A stretch of 64,000 nucleotides of DNA from Hamadaea sp013361475 (lineage in GTDB: Bacteria; Actinomycetota; Actinomycetes; Mycobacteriales; Micromonosporaceae): positions 217,869 to 281,868 of the forward strand of contig NZ_JBFAHM010000014.1 in the NCBI RefSeq assembly GCF_040654195.1, read 5' to 3'. The notes below the pieces were generated by a model, which was not told the DNA's origin, made no database searches, and worked only from the letters and a program-made list of their open reading frames with translations. Each line of letters begins with the position of its first letter. Positions within the stretch are counted from its first letter, which is position 1. Of this stretch, positions 32,529-41,896 are shown piece after piece. A program made the translations under genes and the position numbers.

Positions 32529-34085
32529 ATGGACGAGGTACGGCGACGGAATGGGCCTCGGCCACACCCACGGGGAACCGGGGCGCCCGTACCGCCGATC
32601 CTGGACACCCGGCCGGCGACGGAGATCGACACCGTCGTCCTGCCGAGGCTGTTGCCGGGGGCGTACCAGTATGTGCATCCGGCGCACGTGCGACGGGCGC
32701 GTCGTTGGGAGACGCGGTATCAGCTGACCCTGATCCTCGCCGACTTCCTCGTCGGCCTCGGAGCGGGCTGGCTGGCCTTCCACCTGCGGTTCAGCCAGCT
32801 CACCTCCTACACGCGGATCTACTTCGTCGTGTCCGCGCTGTTGCCGGTCGCGCTGGTCCTGGTGCTGGCCCTGGCGCGGGCGTACGACACGCGGTTCCTC
32901 TATGTCGGCACCGACGAGTACGACCGGGTGATCCGGGGCGGTCTGGCGTTGACGGCCGGGATCGCGATCGTCTCGTACGCCTTGGAGCTGCCGACCGCGC
33001 GTACCTATGTGCTCGTCGCCTTGCCGGCGGCCACCGCGACCGTCATCGTGGCGCGGTTCGCTCTGCGCAAACGCCTGCATCGCCGCCGGCTGCGGGGCGA
33101 GTGCCTGCGCCGGGTGATCGTCGTCGGGCACGAGCTGGCGGTCGTCGCGATCACGCATCAGCTGCGCCGGGAACGGTTCCACGGCCTGGACGTCGTCGGC
33201 GCGTGCGTGCCGGAGGACGGCGACGGGCAGGTCGGGCTGCCGGTGTTCGGCAACTTCGACGAGGTCGCCGAGGCCGTACGGCGGGCGGGCGCGGACACCG
33301 TGATCGTGTTGAGCTGCCCCGAACTGGACGGTCATCGGCTGCGCCGGCTGGCCTGGCGGCTGGAGGGCGACGACGTCGACCTCATCGTGGCCAGCGCGCT
33401 GATGGACGTCGCCGGGGATCGCACGACCCTGCGACCGGTCGACGGCCTGCCGATGCTGCACGTCGACCACCCCCGGCTGTCCGGTGGCAGCCGCGTGGTC
33501 AAGGAGCTGGTCGACCGGGTCGGCGCGGCCCTGCTCATCGGGCTGCTCTCGCCGTTGTTCGGGTTCATCGCGTGGCGGATTCGCCGGGACTCGCCCGGCC
33601 CAGTGCTGTTCCGCCAGGTGAGAGTGGGCCGGGACGGCCGGGAGTTCCGCATTTACAAATTCCGTACCATGCACGTCGACGCAGAGGCGCGTCTGAGCGA
33701 ACTCCGACACCTCAATGAGAATGACCGGGTTCTCTTCAAGATCCGTGACGATCCGCGGGTGACCGATGTGGGGCGCTGGCTGCGCAGGCTCTCCCTCGAC
33801 GAGCTGCCGCAGCTGTTCAACGTCCTCGCCGGGCAGATGTCGCTCGTCGGTCCCCGCCCGCCGCTGCCGCAGGAGGTGGCCATGTACCACGACGACGTGC
33901 TGCGCCGCCTCGCGGTGAAGCCGGGGATGACCGGCCTGTGGCAGGTCTCGGGCCGCTCGGATCTGCCGTGGGAGGAAGCCGTCCGGCTCGATCTGCGGTA
34001 CGTCGAGAACTGGTCGCTCTCGTTGGACCTGGTGATCCTGTTGCGCACGCTCACCGCCGTGGTACGCACATCTGGGGCCTACTGA
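32529..34085 (+). CDS. Polyprenyl glycosylphosphotransferase (exopolysaccharide)
   Basis: The 518-residue membrane protein has an N-terminal region with four to five helices (about 65-185), a CoA-binding-like segment (RVIVVGHELAVVA) and a C-terminal sugar-transferase domain (PF02397) with KFRTM, SLDELPQLFNVL and GPRPPLP. Such enzymes put the first sugar phosphate onto undecaprenyl phosphate for exopolysaccharide or glycan synthesis. No other exopolysaccharide gene is adjacent. Its stop overlaps the next start (TGATG), tying it to the cysQ-like gene. Confidence 0.88.
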   Translation: MDEVRRRNGPRPHPRGTGAPVPPILDTRPATEIDTVVLPRLLPGAYQYVHPAHVRRARRWETRYQLTLILADFLVGLGAGWLAFHLRFSQLTSYTRIYFVVSALLPVALVLVLALARAYDTRFLYVGTDEYDRVIRGGLALTAGIAIVSYALELPTARTYVLVALPAATATVIVARFALRKRLHRRRLRGECLRRVIVVGHELAVVAITHQLRRERFHGLDVVGACVPEDGDGQVGLPVFGNFDEVAEAVRRAGADTVIVLSCPELDGHRLRRLAWRLEGDDVDLIVASALMDVAGDRTTLRPVDGLPMLHVDHPRLSGGSRVVKELVDRVGAALLIGLLSPLFGFIAWRIRRDSPGPVLFRQVRVGRDGREFRIYKFRTMHVDAEARLSELRHLNENDRVLFKIRDDPRVTDVGRWLRRLSLDELPQLFNVLAGQMSLVGPRPPLPQEVAMYHDDVLRRLAVKPGMTGLWQVSGRSDLPWEEAVRLDLRYVENWSLSLDLVILLRTLTAVVRTSGAY

Positions 34086-34957
34086 TGACCGACATGCTGG
34101 ACGCCGAACTCGCCCGTCACCTCGCCACCCAGGCCGGAGAGCTGCTCCTGGGTCTCCGGACCGAGCTGGGGTTCACCGACCCGAGCCGGCTGCGCGACGA
34201 GGGGGACCGGCGGTCGCACGAGTTCCTGATGACGCAGCTGGCCGCGTGGCGGCCCGACGACGCGGTCCTCTCCGAGGAGGCGCTGGGCGCCCGGGACGCC
34301 GACGAGGCCGCCGAACGCCTGGGCGCCGAACGGATCTGGATCGTCGATCCGCTCGACGGCACTCGCGAGTACGCCGAACCCGGGCGTACCGATTGGGCGG
34401 TGCACGTCGCGTTGTGGACGACGACACCGGCCGGCGCGGCCCGCAGAAGACGGCGTACCAGTGGCTCCTTGAAGAGCGAGCAGGGACGGCTCGCCGCCGG
34501 CGCGATCGCGTTGCCCGCCCAGGGCAGCGTGCTCGCCACGGACAGTGCGCCGCAGTCGCCGCCGGACCAGACCGCGCACGGCGCGCAGGTACGCATAGCG
34601 GTGAGCCGCAGCCGGCCGCCGGAGTTCGTGGCGCGCGTGGCCGAGGAGCTGGGCGCGGTGCCGGTGCCGATGGGGTCGGCGGGCGCGAAGATCGCCGCGG
34701 TGATCTCCGGCGAGGTCGACGCCTATCTGCACGCGGGCGGGCAGTACGAGTGGGACTCCGCCGCGCCGGTCGCGGTCGCGCTGGCCCAGGGTCTGCACGC
34801 GTCGCGGCTGGACGGCTCGCCGCTGATCTACAACCAGGCCGACCCGCGGCTGCCGGACCTCCTGGTCTGTCGCCCGCGGCTGGCCCGGCCGCTGCTGGAG
34901 GCGGTCGAGCGGGAACTGTTGACCGCGTCACACCCTGGGATGGCCTCAGCTGGTTGA
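34085..34957 (+). CDS. cysQ: CysQ-like 3'(2'),5'-bisphosphate nucleotidase
   Basis: The 290-residue inositol-monophosphatase-fold enzyme removes the 3' phosphate of PAP, the by-product of sulfotransfer. Metal-site motifs are SEEALGARD, WIVDPLDGTREYAEPGRTDW and the late YEWDSAAPVAVA. The next genes cysD and cysN support a sulfate-assimilation role. An Arg-rich insertion of about 25 residues (RRRRRTSGSLKSEQGR region) separates VALW from AAGAIALPAQG and is not usual for the family. The start overlaps the previous stop by one base. Confidence 0.85.
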   Translation: MTDMLDAELARHLATQAGELLLGLRTELGFTDPSRLRDEGDRRSHEFLMTQLAAWRPDDAVLSEEALGARDADEAAERLGAERIWIVDPLDGTREYAEPGRTDWAVHVALWTTTPAGAARRRRRTSGSLKSEQGRLAAGAIALPAQGSVLATDSAPQSPPDQTAHGAQVRIAVSRSRPPEFVARVAEELGAVPVPMGSAGAKIAAVISGEVDAYLHAGGQYEWDSAAPVAVALAQGLHASRLDGSPLIYNQADPRLPDLLVCRPRLARPLLEAVERELLTASHPGMASAG

Positions 34958-35021
34958 ACCGCCGTCGATCGCCGGGTACCTTAATTCCCCAGCAAAGCAC
35001 TAGGAAAGGTCTGGAAATCTG

Positions 35022-35930
35022 ATGTCCCAGACTGCGTATCGGATATCGCACCTGGACGCTCTCGAAGCGGAGAGCGTCTTCGTGATGCGCGAGGTCGCCG
35101 CCGAGTTCGAACGCCCGGTGCTGCTGTTCTCCGGCGGCAAGGACTCGATCGTCATGCTCCGGCTGGCCGAGAAGGCCTTCCACCCCGGGCGCATCCCGTT
35201 CCCGGTGATGCACGTCGACACCGGCCACAACTTCCCCGAGGTCCTGGAGTACCGGGACCGGCGGGTGGCCGACCTCGGCGTCCAGCTGGTGGTCGCGAGC
35301 GTCCCCGAGGCGCTGGCCCGCGGTCTGGTCCGCGAGCCCGCCGACGGCACCCGCAACCGCATCCAAACCCCGGTGCTGCTCGACGCGGTGGAGAAGTACC
35401 GCTTCGACGCCCTGTTCGGCGGAGCCCGCCGCGACGAGGAGAAGGCCCGGGCCAAGGAGCGGGTCTTCAGCTTCCGCGACGAGTTCGGCCAGTGGGATCC
35501 CCGCAATCAGCGGCCCGAACTGTGGTCGCTCTACAACTCGAAGATCAGCCCCGGTGAGTCGATCCGGGTGTTCCCGCTGTCCAACTGGACCGAGCTGGAC
35601 ATCTGGCACTACATCGCGCGCGAGCGCATCGACCTGCCCTCGATCTACTTCGCACACGATCGGGAGGTCGTCGACCGCGGCGGCATGCTCTACGGCGTCA
35701 ACGAGTTCATCCGCCCCCGGGCCGGCGAGACGGTCACGAAGCGGCGCGTCCGCTACCGCACGGTCGGCGACGCGAGCATGACGGCGGCGGTGCCGTCCGA
35801 GGCCGACACCGTGGAGAAGGTGATCGACGAGGTCGCCTCGACCCGGATCACCGAGCGCGGCGCGACCCGAGGCGACGACAAGGTCAGCGAGGCGGCCATG
35901 GAAGACCGCAAGCGGGAGGGCTACTTCTGA
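35022..35930 (+). CDS. cysD: Sulfate adenylyltransferase subunit 2
   Basis: The 302-residue PP-loop ATP sulfurylase subunit makes adenylyl sulfate. FSGGKDSIVMLRLAEKAF is the PP-loop, and GARRDEEKARAKER and FPLSNWTELDIW are family signatures. It pairs with CysN, whose ATG overlaps its stop (TGATG). The gene is at full length. Confidence 0.96.
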   Translation: MSQTAYRISHLDALEAESVFVMREVAAEFERPVLLFSGGKDSIVMLRLAEKAFHPGRIPFPVMHVDTGHNFPEVLEYRDRRVADLGVQLVVASVPEALARGLVREPADGTRNRIQTPVLLDAVEKYRFDALFGGARRDEEKARAKERVFSFRDEFGQWDPRNQRPELWSLYNSKISPGESIRVFPLSNWTELDIWHYIARERIDLPSIYFAHDREVVDRGGMLYGVNEFIRPRAGETVTKRRVRYRTVGDASMTAAVPSEADTVEKVIDEVASTRITERGATRGDDKVSEAAMEDRKREGYF

Positions 35931-37228
35931 TGACTGTTCTCGAGTCGGCGCCGGTCTCGGCGCCGCCCGCCCGCATGGACCTGCTCCGGTTCGCCACCGC
36001 CGGCTCGGTCGACGACGGCAAGTCCACCCTCATCGGCCGGCTGCTCTACGACACCAAGTCGCTGTTCACCGACCAGCTCGAGGCGGTCGAGGCGGTCAGC
36101 GCCGCCCGCGGCGACGAGTACACCAACCTCGCTCTGCTGACCGACGGCCTGCGAGCCGAACGCGAGCAGGGCATCACCATCGACGTCGCGTACCGGTATT
36201 TCGCCACGCCCCGGCGCAAGTTCATCATCGGCGACACCCCCGGGCACATCCAGTACACACGGAACATGGTCACCGGAGCGTCCACCGCGGACCTCGCGAT
36301 CATCCTCGTGGACGCCCGCAAGGGCCTGGTCGAGCAGTCCCGGCGGCACGCGTTTCTCTGCTCCCTCCTGCGCGTGCCGCACCTGGTCCTCTGCGTGAAC
36401 AAGATGGACCTCGTGGACTACTCGCAGGAGGTCTTCGACTCCATCGCCGACGAGTTCGCGTCGTTCGCCGCCAAGCTCGACGCGCCCGACCTCACCGCGA
36501 TCCCGATCTCGGCGCTCAACGGCGACAACATCGTCGCGCGCAGCGACAAGATGCCCTGGTACGAGGGCCCGTCGCTGCTGCACCACCTGGAGCACGTGCA
36601 CATCGCGTCCGACCGCAACCTCGTCGACGTGCGGTTCCCGGTGCAGTACGTCATCCGGCCCCAGTCCTCGGCCGTGCTCGACTACCGGGGGTACGCCGGT
36701 CAGGTGGCCTCCGGCGTACTGAAGCCCGGGGACGAGGTCCTCGTCCTGCCCAGTGGCCTGACCACACGGATCGCCGGGATCGACACCGCCGACGGTCCGG
36801 TCGAAGAGGCGTTCCCGCCCATGTCGGTGACCGTCCGGCTGGAAGACGAGATCGACATCGCCCGCGGCGACCTGATCTGCCGCCCGCACAACGCCCCGGC
36901 GGTTGCCCAGGACATCGAGGCGATGGTCTGCTGGATGGACGAGAGCGCACCGCTCGCCGTCGGCGGCAAGTACGCCATCAAGCACACGACGCGGTCGGTC
37001 CGGGGCATCGTCAAAGCCCTGCACTACCGGCTCGACATCAACACGCTGCACCGCGACGAGGCGGCCTCCTCGCTCGGGCTCAACGAGATCGGGCGGATCC
37101 GCTTGCGGACGACCCAGCCGCTGCTGGCCGACGAGTACCGGCGGAACCGGACGACGGGCGGGTTCATCATCATCGACGAGGTGACGAACCGGACCGTCGG
37201 GGCGGGGATGATCGTCGCCGCATCCTGA
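35930..37228 (+). CDS. cysN: Sulfate adenylyltransferase subunit 1 (GTPase)
   Basis: The 432-residue translation-factor-like GTPase drives APS synthesis by CysD. G1 is GSVDDGKSTLIGRLLYD, G2 lies around QGITIDVAYRYF, G3 is DTPGHIQYTRNM and G4 NKMD. The length shows that no APS kinase (CysC) domain is fused, so PAPS formation or direct APS reduction must be encoded elsewhere. A family A palindrome follows 20 bases after the stop. Confidence 0.96.
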   Translation: MTVLESAPVSAPPARMDLLRFATAGSVDDGKSTLIGRLLYDTKSLFTDQLEAVEAVSAARGDEYTNLALLTDGLRAEREQGITIDVAYRYFATPRRKFIIGDTPGHIQYTRNMVTGASTADLAIILVDARKGLVEQSRRHAFLCSLLRVPHLVLCVNKMDLVDYSQEVFDSIADEFASFAAKLDAPDLTAIPISALNGDNIVARSDKMPWYEGPSLLHHLEHVHIASDRNLVDVRFPVQYVIRPQSSAVLDYRGYAGQVASGVLKPGDEVLVLPSGLTTRIAGIDTADGPVEEAFPPMSVTVRLEDEIDIARGDLICRPHNAPAVAQDIEAMVCWMDESAPLAVGGKYAIKHTTRSVRGIVKALHYRLDINTLHRDEAASSLGLNEIGRIRLRTTQPLLADEYRRNRTTGGFIIIDEVTNRTVGAGMIVAAS

Positions 37229-37247
37229 TCCGACGCCGCTTGTGTTT

Positions 37248-37312
37248 GCGCTGGATCAGGATTCCGGGTCGAATCATGGGCCAAGATTCGACCGAGAACC
37301 CTGATCCAGCGC
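37248..37312. repeat. GATC-ended palindrome, family A copy 3
   Basis: The 65-bp palindrome starts GCGCTGGATCAGG and ends CCTGATCCAGCGC, with inner GTCGAATC and GATTCGAC arms. It lies behind cysN. Confidence 0.85.
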
Positions 37313-37452
37313 GAACGACGGGGCCGACCGCTTTCGTGAATGAGGGCGGGTTCAGCTCGCGCGATCCCGGCGAACGGGTGATGATCGCTGGAGGAACGGA
37401 CGATCCTCGCCGGGACTCCGATGGCTACAGTCCCGTCCGAAAGGGGGCGGCC

Positions 37453-38052
37453 ATGACGCAGACCGTCCGGATCGGCGTGGCGGTCGACGTCCCGCCCCCG
37501 TGGGGACCGCAGCTGACCCGTCATCGCATCGAGGCGGGCGATCCGCTCGGCGCGGCCATCCCCGCGCACGTGACCCTCCTCGGCCCGACCGAGGTCGACT
37601 TGACCGACCTGGCCGCGATCGAAGGCCACCTGGCCACGGTGGCTGCCGAGCATGCTGAGTTCGAGCTGCTCCTGCGCGGCACGGGCACGTTCCGGCCGAT
37701 CACCGAAGTCGTCTTCGTGGCCGTCGCCGCCGGGATCAGCGAATGCGAGCAATTGGCCGCCGCGATCACCGCTACGCCGCCGCTCCAGCGTCCGCGGCAC
37801 TACCCCTACCACCCGCACGTGACGGTCGCTCAGGACGTGCCCGAGCCCGCCCTCGACGACGTCTTCGAGAAGCTGGCCGGCTTCGAGGCGCGCTTCGACG
37901 TCAGCGGATTCACGCTGTTCACCCACACCGGAGACATCAAGTCCCCGGAGAGCCGGTGGCACCCCCAGCGGGATTATCGGCTGGCGGGTCCGCCGATTCC
38001 GGTCGGCCCTCCGGCGGATCGGCCGGGCGTGGCCCCGCGGCCAGGTCGATGA
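37453..38052 (+). CDS. 2'-5' RNA ligase-family (2H) phosphoesterase
   Basis: The 199-residue protein has the two H-x-T motifs of the 2H superfamily, HVTLLGP (about 39) and HPHVTVAQ (about 118). These enzymes hydrolyse or form 2'-5' or cyclic phosphodiester bonds in RNA or nucleotides. ATG 37453 with GGGGGCGG upstream is chosen over longer frames. Its last 116 bases overlap the convergent YihY gene, and the Pro-rich C-terminus lies in that overlap. Confidence 0.85.
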   Translation: MTQTVRIGVAVDVPPPWGPQLTRHRIEAGDPLGAAIPAHVTLLGPTEVDLTDLAAIEGHLATVAAEHAEFELLLRGTGTFRPITEVVFVAVAAGISECEQLAAAITATPPLQRPRHYPYHPHVTVAQDVPEPALDDVFEKLAGFEARFDVSGFTLFTHTGDIKSPESRWHPQRDYRLAGPPIPVGPPADRPGVAPRPGR

Positions 38053-38923
38053 ACCGGCCCCGAGTCGACGTCGCCGCCAGCGCCGCGCCCCAGAGCACGA
38101 TCTGATTGAAGAAGTAGAGGTAAAGCAGGAGTACGCCGGTCGTGGCGATCACCGTCGCGGTCGGGTAGAACCGCAGCGAGTGCGTGAAGTACGCCCGCCC
38201 GCCCCAGTTGAGCAGCGACACCCCGACCCCGACCGCGATCGCGGGTGGGATCAGCCGCCGGGGCTGGACGTGCAGGCGAGGCAGCACGGTCAGGAGCGCG
38301 GCCCCGATGAAGCTGTTGACGAGAAGGGTCACGGCGGCGGTCGCCAGCGTCAGCCAGACCGAGGACGTGTCGCCGGAGATCCACCCGAACAAGGCGGACG
38401 ACAAGTCGATGACCGCCAGCGACAGCCCCAGCACCAAGGTCAGGGCCAGCAGCATCCCGAGGTCCACCACGCGGCGGACGAAGAGGTTGCCCGGATGCTG
38501 CTCCAGCCGCCAGATCGCCCGCTGCGAAGTACGGAAGGCGTCCACCCAGCCGAGCCCGGTCAGGACGAGGCCGACCAGACCGAAGATGCCGATCGCGGTG
38601 GAGTTGGCCTGCAGCTGCTCCGGCTGGAAGGTCGGCAGCGTCTGGGCGAGCCAGTCGGTGACGGCGCCCTTGACGGCGTCGTTCGAGCTGAACACGATGC
38701 CGAAGACCGAGAACGCGACGAGCGACAGCGCGAACAGCGCGAAGAAGGCGTAGTAGGCGATGGCGGCGGCGAGCCGGCCGCCGAGCACCTCCGAGTAGCG
38801 CTCCTTCGCGCCCCAGAAGTTGTCGAAGACCCCGGATCGCTTCCGTGCGGCGGCCACGGAATCTTCATAGCGCCCCAGCGCCGCGCTGCCAACCCGCTGG
38901 ATCCGTCGGAAGATCGCCACCAC
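37937..38923 (-). CDS. YihY/BrkB-family membrane protein
   Basis: The 328-residue protein has six membrane helices and the family landmarks YYAFFALFALSLVAF, RAYFTHSLRFYPT and LLLYLYFFNQIVLWGAALAA. YihY proteins are envelope proteins, some linked to sterol or lipid export, with no settled role. The Pro/Gly-rich C-terminal tail overlaps the 2H phosphoesterase gene in antisense. Start GTG 38923 has no strong ribosome site. Confidence 0.85.
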   Translation of the reverse strand: MVAIFRRIQRVGSAALGRYEDSVAAARKRSGVFDNFWGAKERYSEVLGGRLAAAIAYYAFFALFALSLVAFSVFGIVFSSNDAVKGAVTDWLAQTLPTFQPEQLQANSTAIGIFGLVGLVLTGLGWVDAFRTSQRAIWRLEQHPGNLFVRRVVDLGMLLALTLVLGLSLAVIDLSSALFGWISGDTSSVWLTLATAAVTLLVNSFIGAALLTVLPRLHVQPRRLIPPAIAVGVGVSLLNWGGRAYFTHSLRFYPTATVIATTGVLLLYLYFFNQIVLWGAALAATSTRGRFIDLAAGPRPADPPEGRPESADPPADNPAGGATGSPGT

Positions 38924-38967
38924 ACGTTCATCTTCGCGGATGCGGCTCGGTCGTCGCGCGCGCTCCC

Positions 38968-39030
38968 CGCTGGATCAGGGTTCTGTGTCGAATCTTGCCC
39001 CAAGATTCGACCGGGAACCCTGATCCAGTG
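38968..39030. repeat. GATC-ended palindrome, family A copy 4
   Basis: The 63-bp palindrome starts CGCTGGATCAGGG and ends CCCTGATCCAGTG, with inner GTCGAATCTTG and CAAGATTCGAC arms. It lies upstream of yihY and is directly continuous with the tandem repeat that follows. Confidence 0.85.
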
Positions 39031-39128
39031 CGGAAGGCTAGCGGTCGAGCGCGGAAGGCTAGCGGTCGAGCGCGGAAGGCTAGCGGTCCAGCGCGGAAGG
39101 CTAGCGGTCCAGCGCGGAAGGCTAGCGG
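39030..39128. repeat. 21-bp tandem repeat, about 4.7 copies
   Basis: The unit GCGGAAGGCTAGCGGTC(G/C)AGC is repeated at 39030, 39051, 39072 and 39093, and partly at 39114. The units differ only at one G/C position until the last, which decays. It fills the gap between the family A palindrome and the galK stop. Confidence 0.9.
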
Positions 39129-39132
39129 GCGG

Positions 39133-40257
<1,125 letters not shown>

Positions 40258-40351
40258 GGGCTGGATGGTAGTCGGCGTACATCGGAGCAGCCCAGCGGCC
40301 CTATCTGTTAGGACTCTTGACAGATGCTCGGCGGGGAGTGAGGGTCGTCAC

Positions 40352-41761
40352 ATGATTCGTTCACTCGTCAGGCCGGGTGTCGCCGTCGCGGCGGCGCTCG
40401 CCGTCGGCGTCGCACTCCTGCCCCCTCAGGCCGCGAGCGCCGGCGCCCCGCACGGGCAGGCGCCGAAGAAGGTCGTCTCGGCCTACTTCGCCGACTGGAA
40501 CGTCTACGGGCGGGGCTACTACGTCAAGGACATCCCCGTCGACAAGCTCAACGTCATCCAGTACGCCTTCGGCGTACCCACCTTCGACGCGGCGACCGAG
40601 ACCCCCGGCTGCTCCGTCCTCGACCCCTGGGCGGACTTCCAGCAGGTCTACTGGTCCGGCGAGAACACCGTCGACGGCGTCGCCGACAACTACCCCGACC
40701 AGCGCCTCTACGGCAACTTCAACCAGCTGCGGAAGCTGAAGGCGGCCAACCCCGGGCTGAAGGTCGAGATCTCGCTCGGCGGCTGGACCAAGTCCACCCA
40801 CTTCGCCCAGGTCGCGAAGACCGCCGCGCGCCGCCAGGCGTTCGTCGCGTCCTGCATCGACACCTTCATCAAGGGCAACCTGCCGACCGGCGGCTGGCCG
40901 GAGAACGCGGGCGGCATCGGCGCCGCCGCGGGCGTCTTCGACGGCATCGACCTGGACTGGGAGTACCCGACGGCAAAGGCCGACGGCAACATCGACTACG
41001 GACCCGAGGACCGGCACAACGCCACCCTGCTGGCCCAGGAGTTCCGCCGTCAGCTCGACGCCCTCGGCCGCGAGACCGGGCAGCACTACCTGCTCACCGC
41101 GGCGCTCCCGGCGGCGAAGAACTCCACCAAGTACTACGAGCTGCGGGACTTCGTGAAGCAGCTCGACTGGGTCAACATCATGACCTACGACTTCAACGTC
41201 ATGGGTGGAGCGGTCGCCGCGCACGACACACTGTTCACCCGGGATCCCCGGGACCCGAACGCGTCCGACTGGACCTGGAACACCGTCGGCACCGTCGCGT
41301 ACTACCTGACGCAGGGCGTACCGGCGAACAAGATCGTCGTCGGCGTGCCGTTCTACGCCAACCAGTACATCCGTTCCGACGCGGGACTCTACGGCCCGTT
41401 CGACAACACGGGTCTCGACGGGGAATCGCTCCAGTGGGACCAGAAGCCCCAACCGTCCTACCACGACCTGGTGGACGTGGCCGGCATCGTCTCGCCTTCC
41501 GGGGTGGGCGCCAACGGGTACACCCGCAAATGGAACGCCCGGGCTGGTGAGCCCTACCTGGTCAACCCGGCCGGCGTACACGCGCTCAGCTCCGGGACCG
41601 TGACGGTCGCGACGACGATCTGCTACTCGGACCCGCAGTCGATCGGGGAGCGTACGGCGCTGGTCAAGGCGCTCGGTCTGCGGGGCGCGATGGCCTGGGA
41701 GATCTCCCAGGACTCCAACGACGGTGCGTTGATCGGGGCGCTCGCGCCGATCTTGGGCTGA
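40352..41761 (+). CDS. Secreted GH18 chitinase
   Basis: The 469-residue protein has an N-terminal signal peptide (about 1-32, ending AASAGAP) and one GH18 catalytic domain. The active-site strand is DGIDLDWEYP with the catalytic Glu, and SLGGWT and MTYDF are further GH18 motifs. No chitin-binding or fibronectin module is attached. It degrades chitin outside the cell. The start ATG has GGGGAGTGAGGG upstream. It is divergent from galK. Confidence 0.92.
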   Translation: MIRSLVRPGVAVAAALAVGVALLPPQAASAGAPHGQAPKKVVSAYFADWNVYGRGYYVKDIPVDKLNVIQYAFGVPTFDAATETPGCSVLDPWADFQQVYWSGENTVDGVADNYPDQRLYGNFNQLRKLKAANPGLKVEISLGGWTKSTHFAQVAKTAARRQAFVASCIDTFIKGNLPTGGWPENAGGIGAAAGVFDGIDLDWEYPTAKADGNIDYGPEDRHNATLLAQEFRRQLDALGRETGQHYLLTAALPAAKNSTKYYELRDFVKQLDWVNIMTYDFNVMGGAVAAHDTLFTRDPRDPNASDWTWNTVGTVAYYLTQGVPANKIVVGVPFYANQYIRSDAGLYGPFDNTGLDGESLQWDQKPQPSYHDLVDVAGIVSPSGVGANGYTRKWNARAGEPYLVNPAGVHALSSGTVTVATTICYSDPQSIGERTALVKALGLRGAMAWEISQDSNDGALIGALAPILG

Positions 41762-41797
41762 TCCCACGCTCGATTCGCCGCGCTTGATGCGCTGGAC

Positions 41798-41885
41798 CCC
41801 TCTTGATCATCGCCGGATCCGGGATAGCGTCCTTAATTTCGCGAAGATAGCGACGTTATCCCGGAAAGCGCGATGATCAAGAGGG
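41798..41885. repeat. TTGATCATCGC palindrome, family D
   Basis: The 88-bp interrupted palindrome has outer arms CCCTCTTGATCATCG and CGATGATCAAGAGGG and inner arms CCGGGATA.CGTC and GACGTTATCCCGG. It lies between the convergent chitinase and galE genes and may end both transcripts. The short direct repeat GGATCAAG follows. Confidence 0.75.
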
Positions 41886-41896
41886 ATCAAGGGGGA

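Noticed and set aside
39030..39128. CRISPR-like array
   Set aside because: Units are contiguous 21-mers with no spacers and no cas genes are present.
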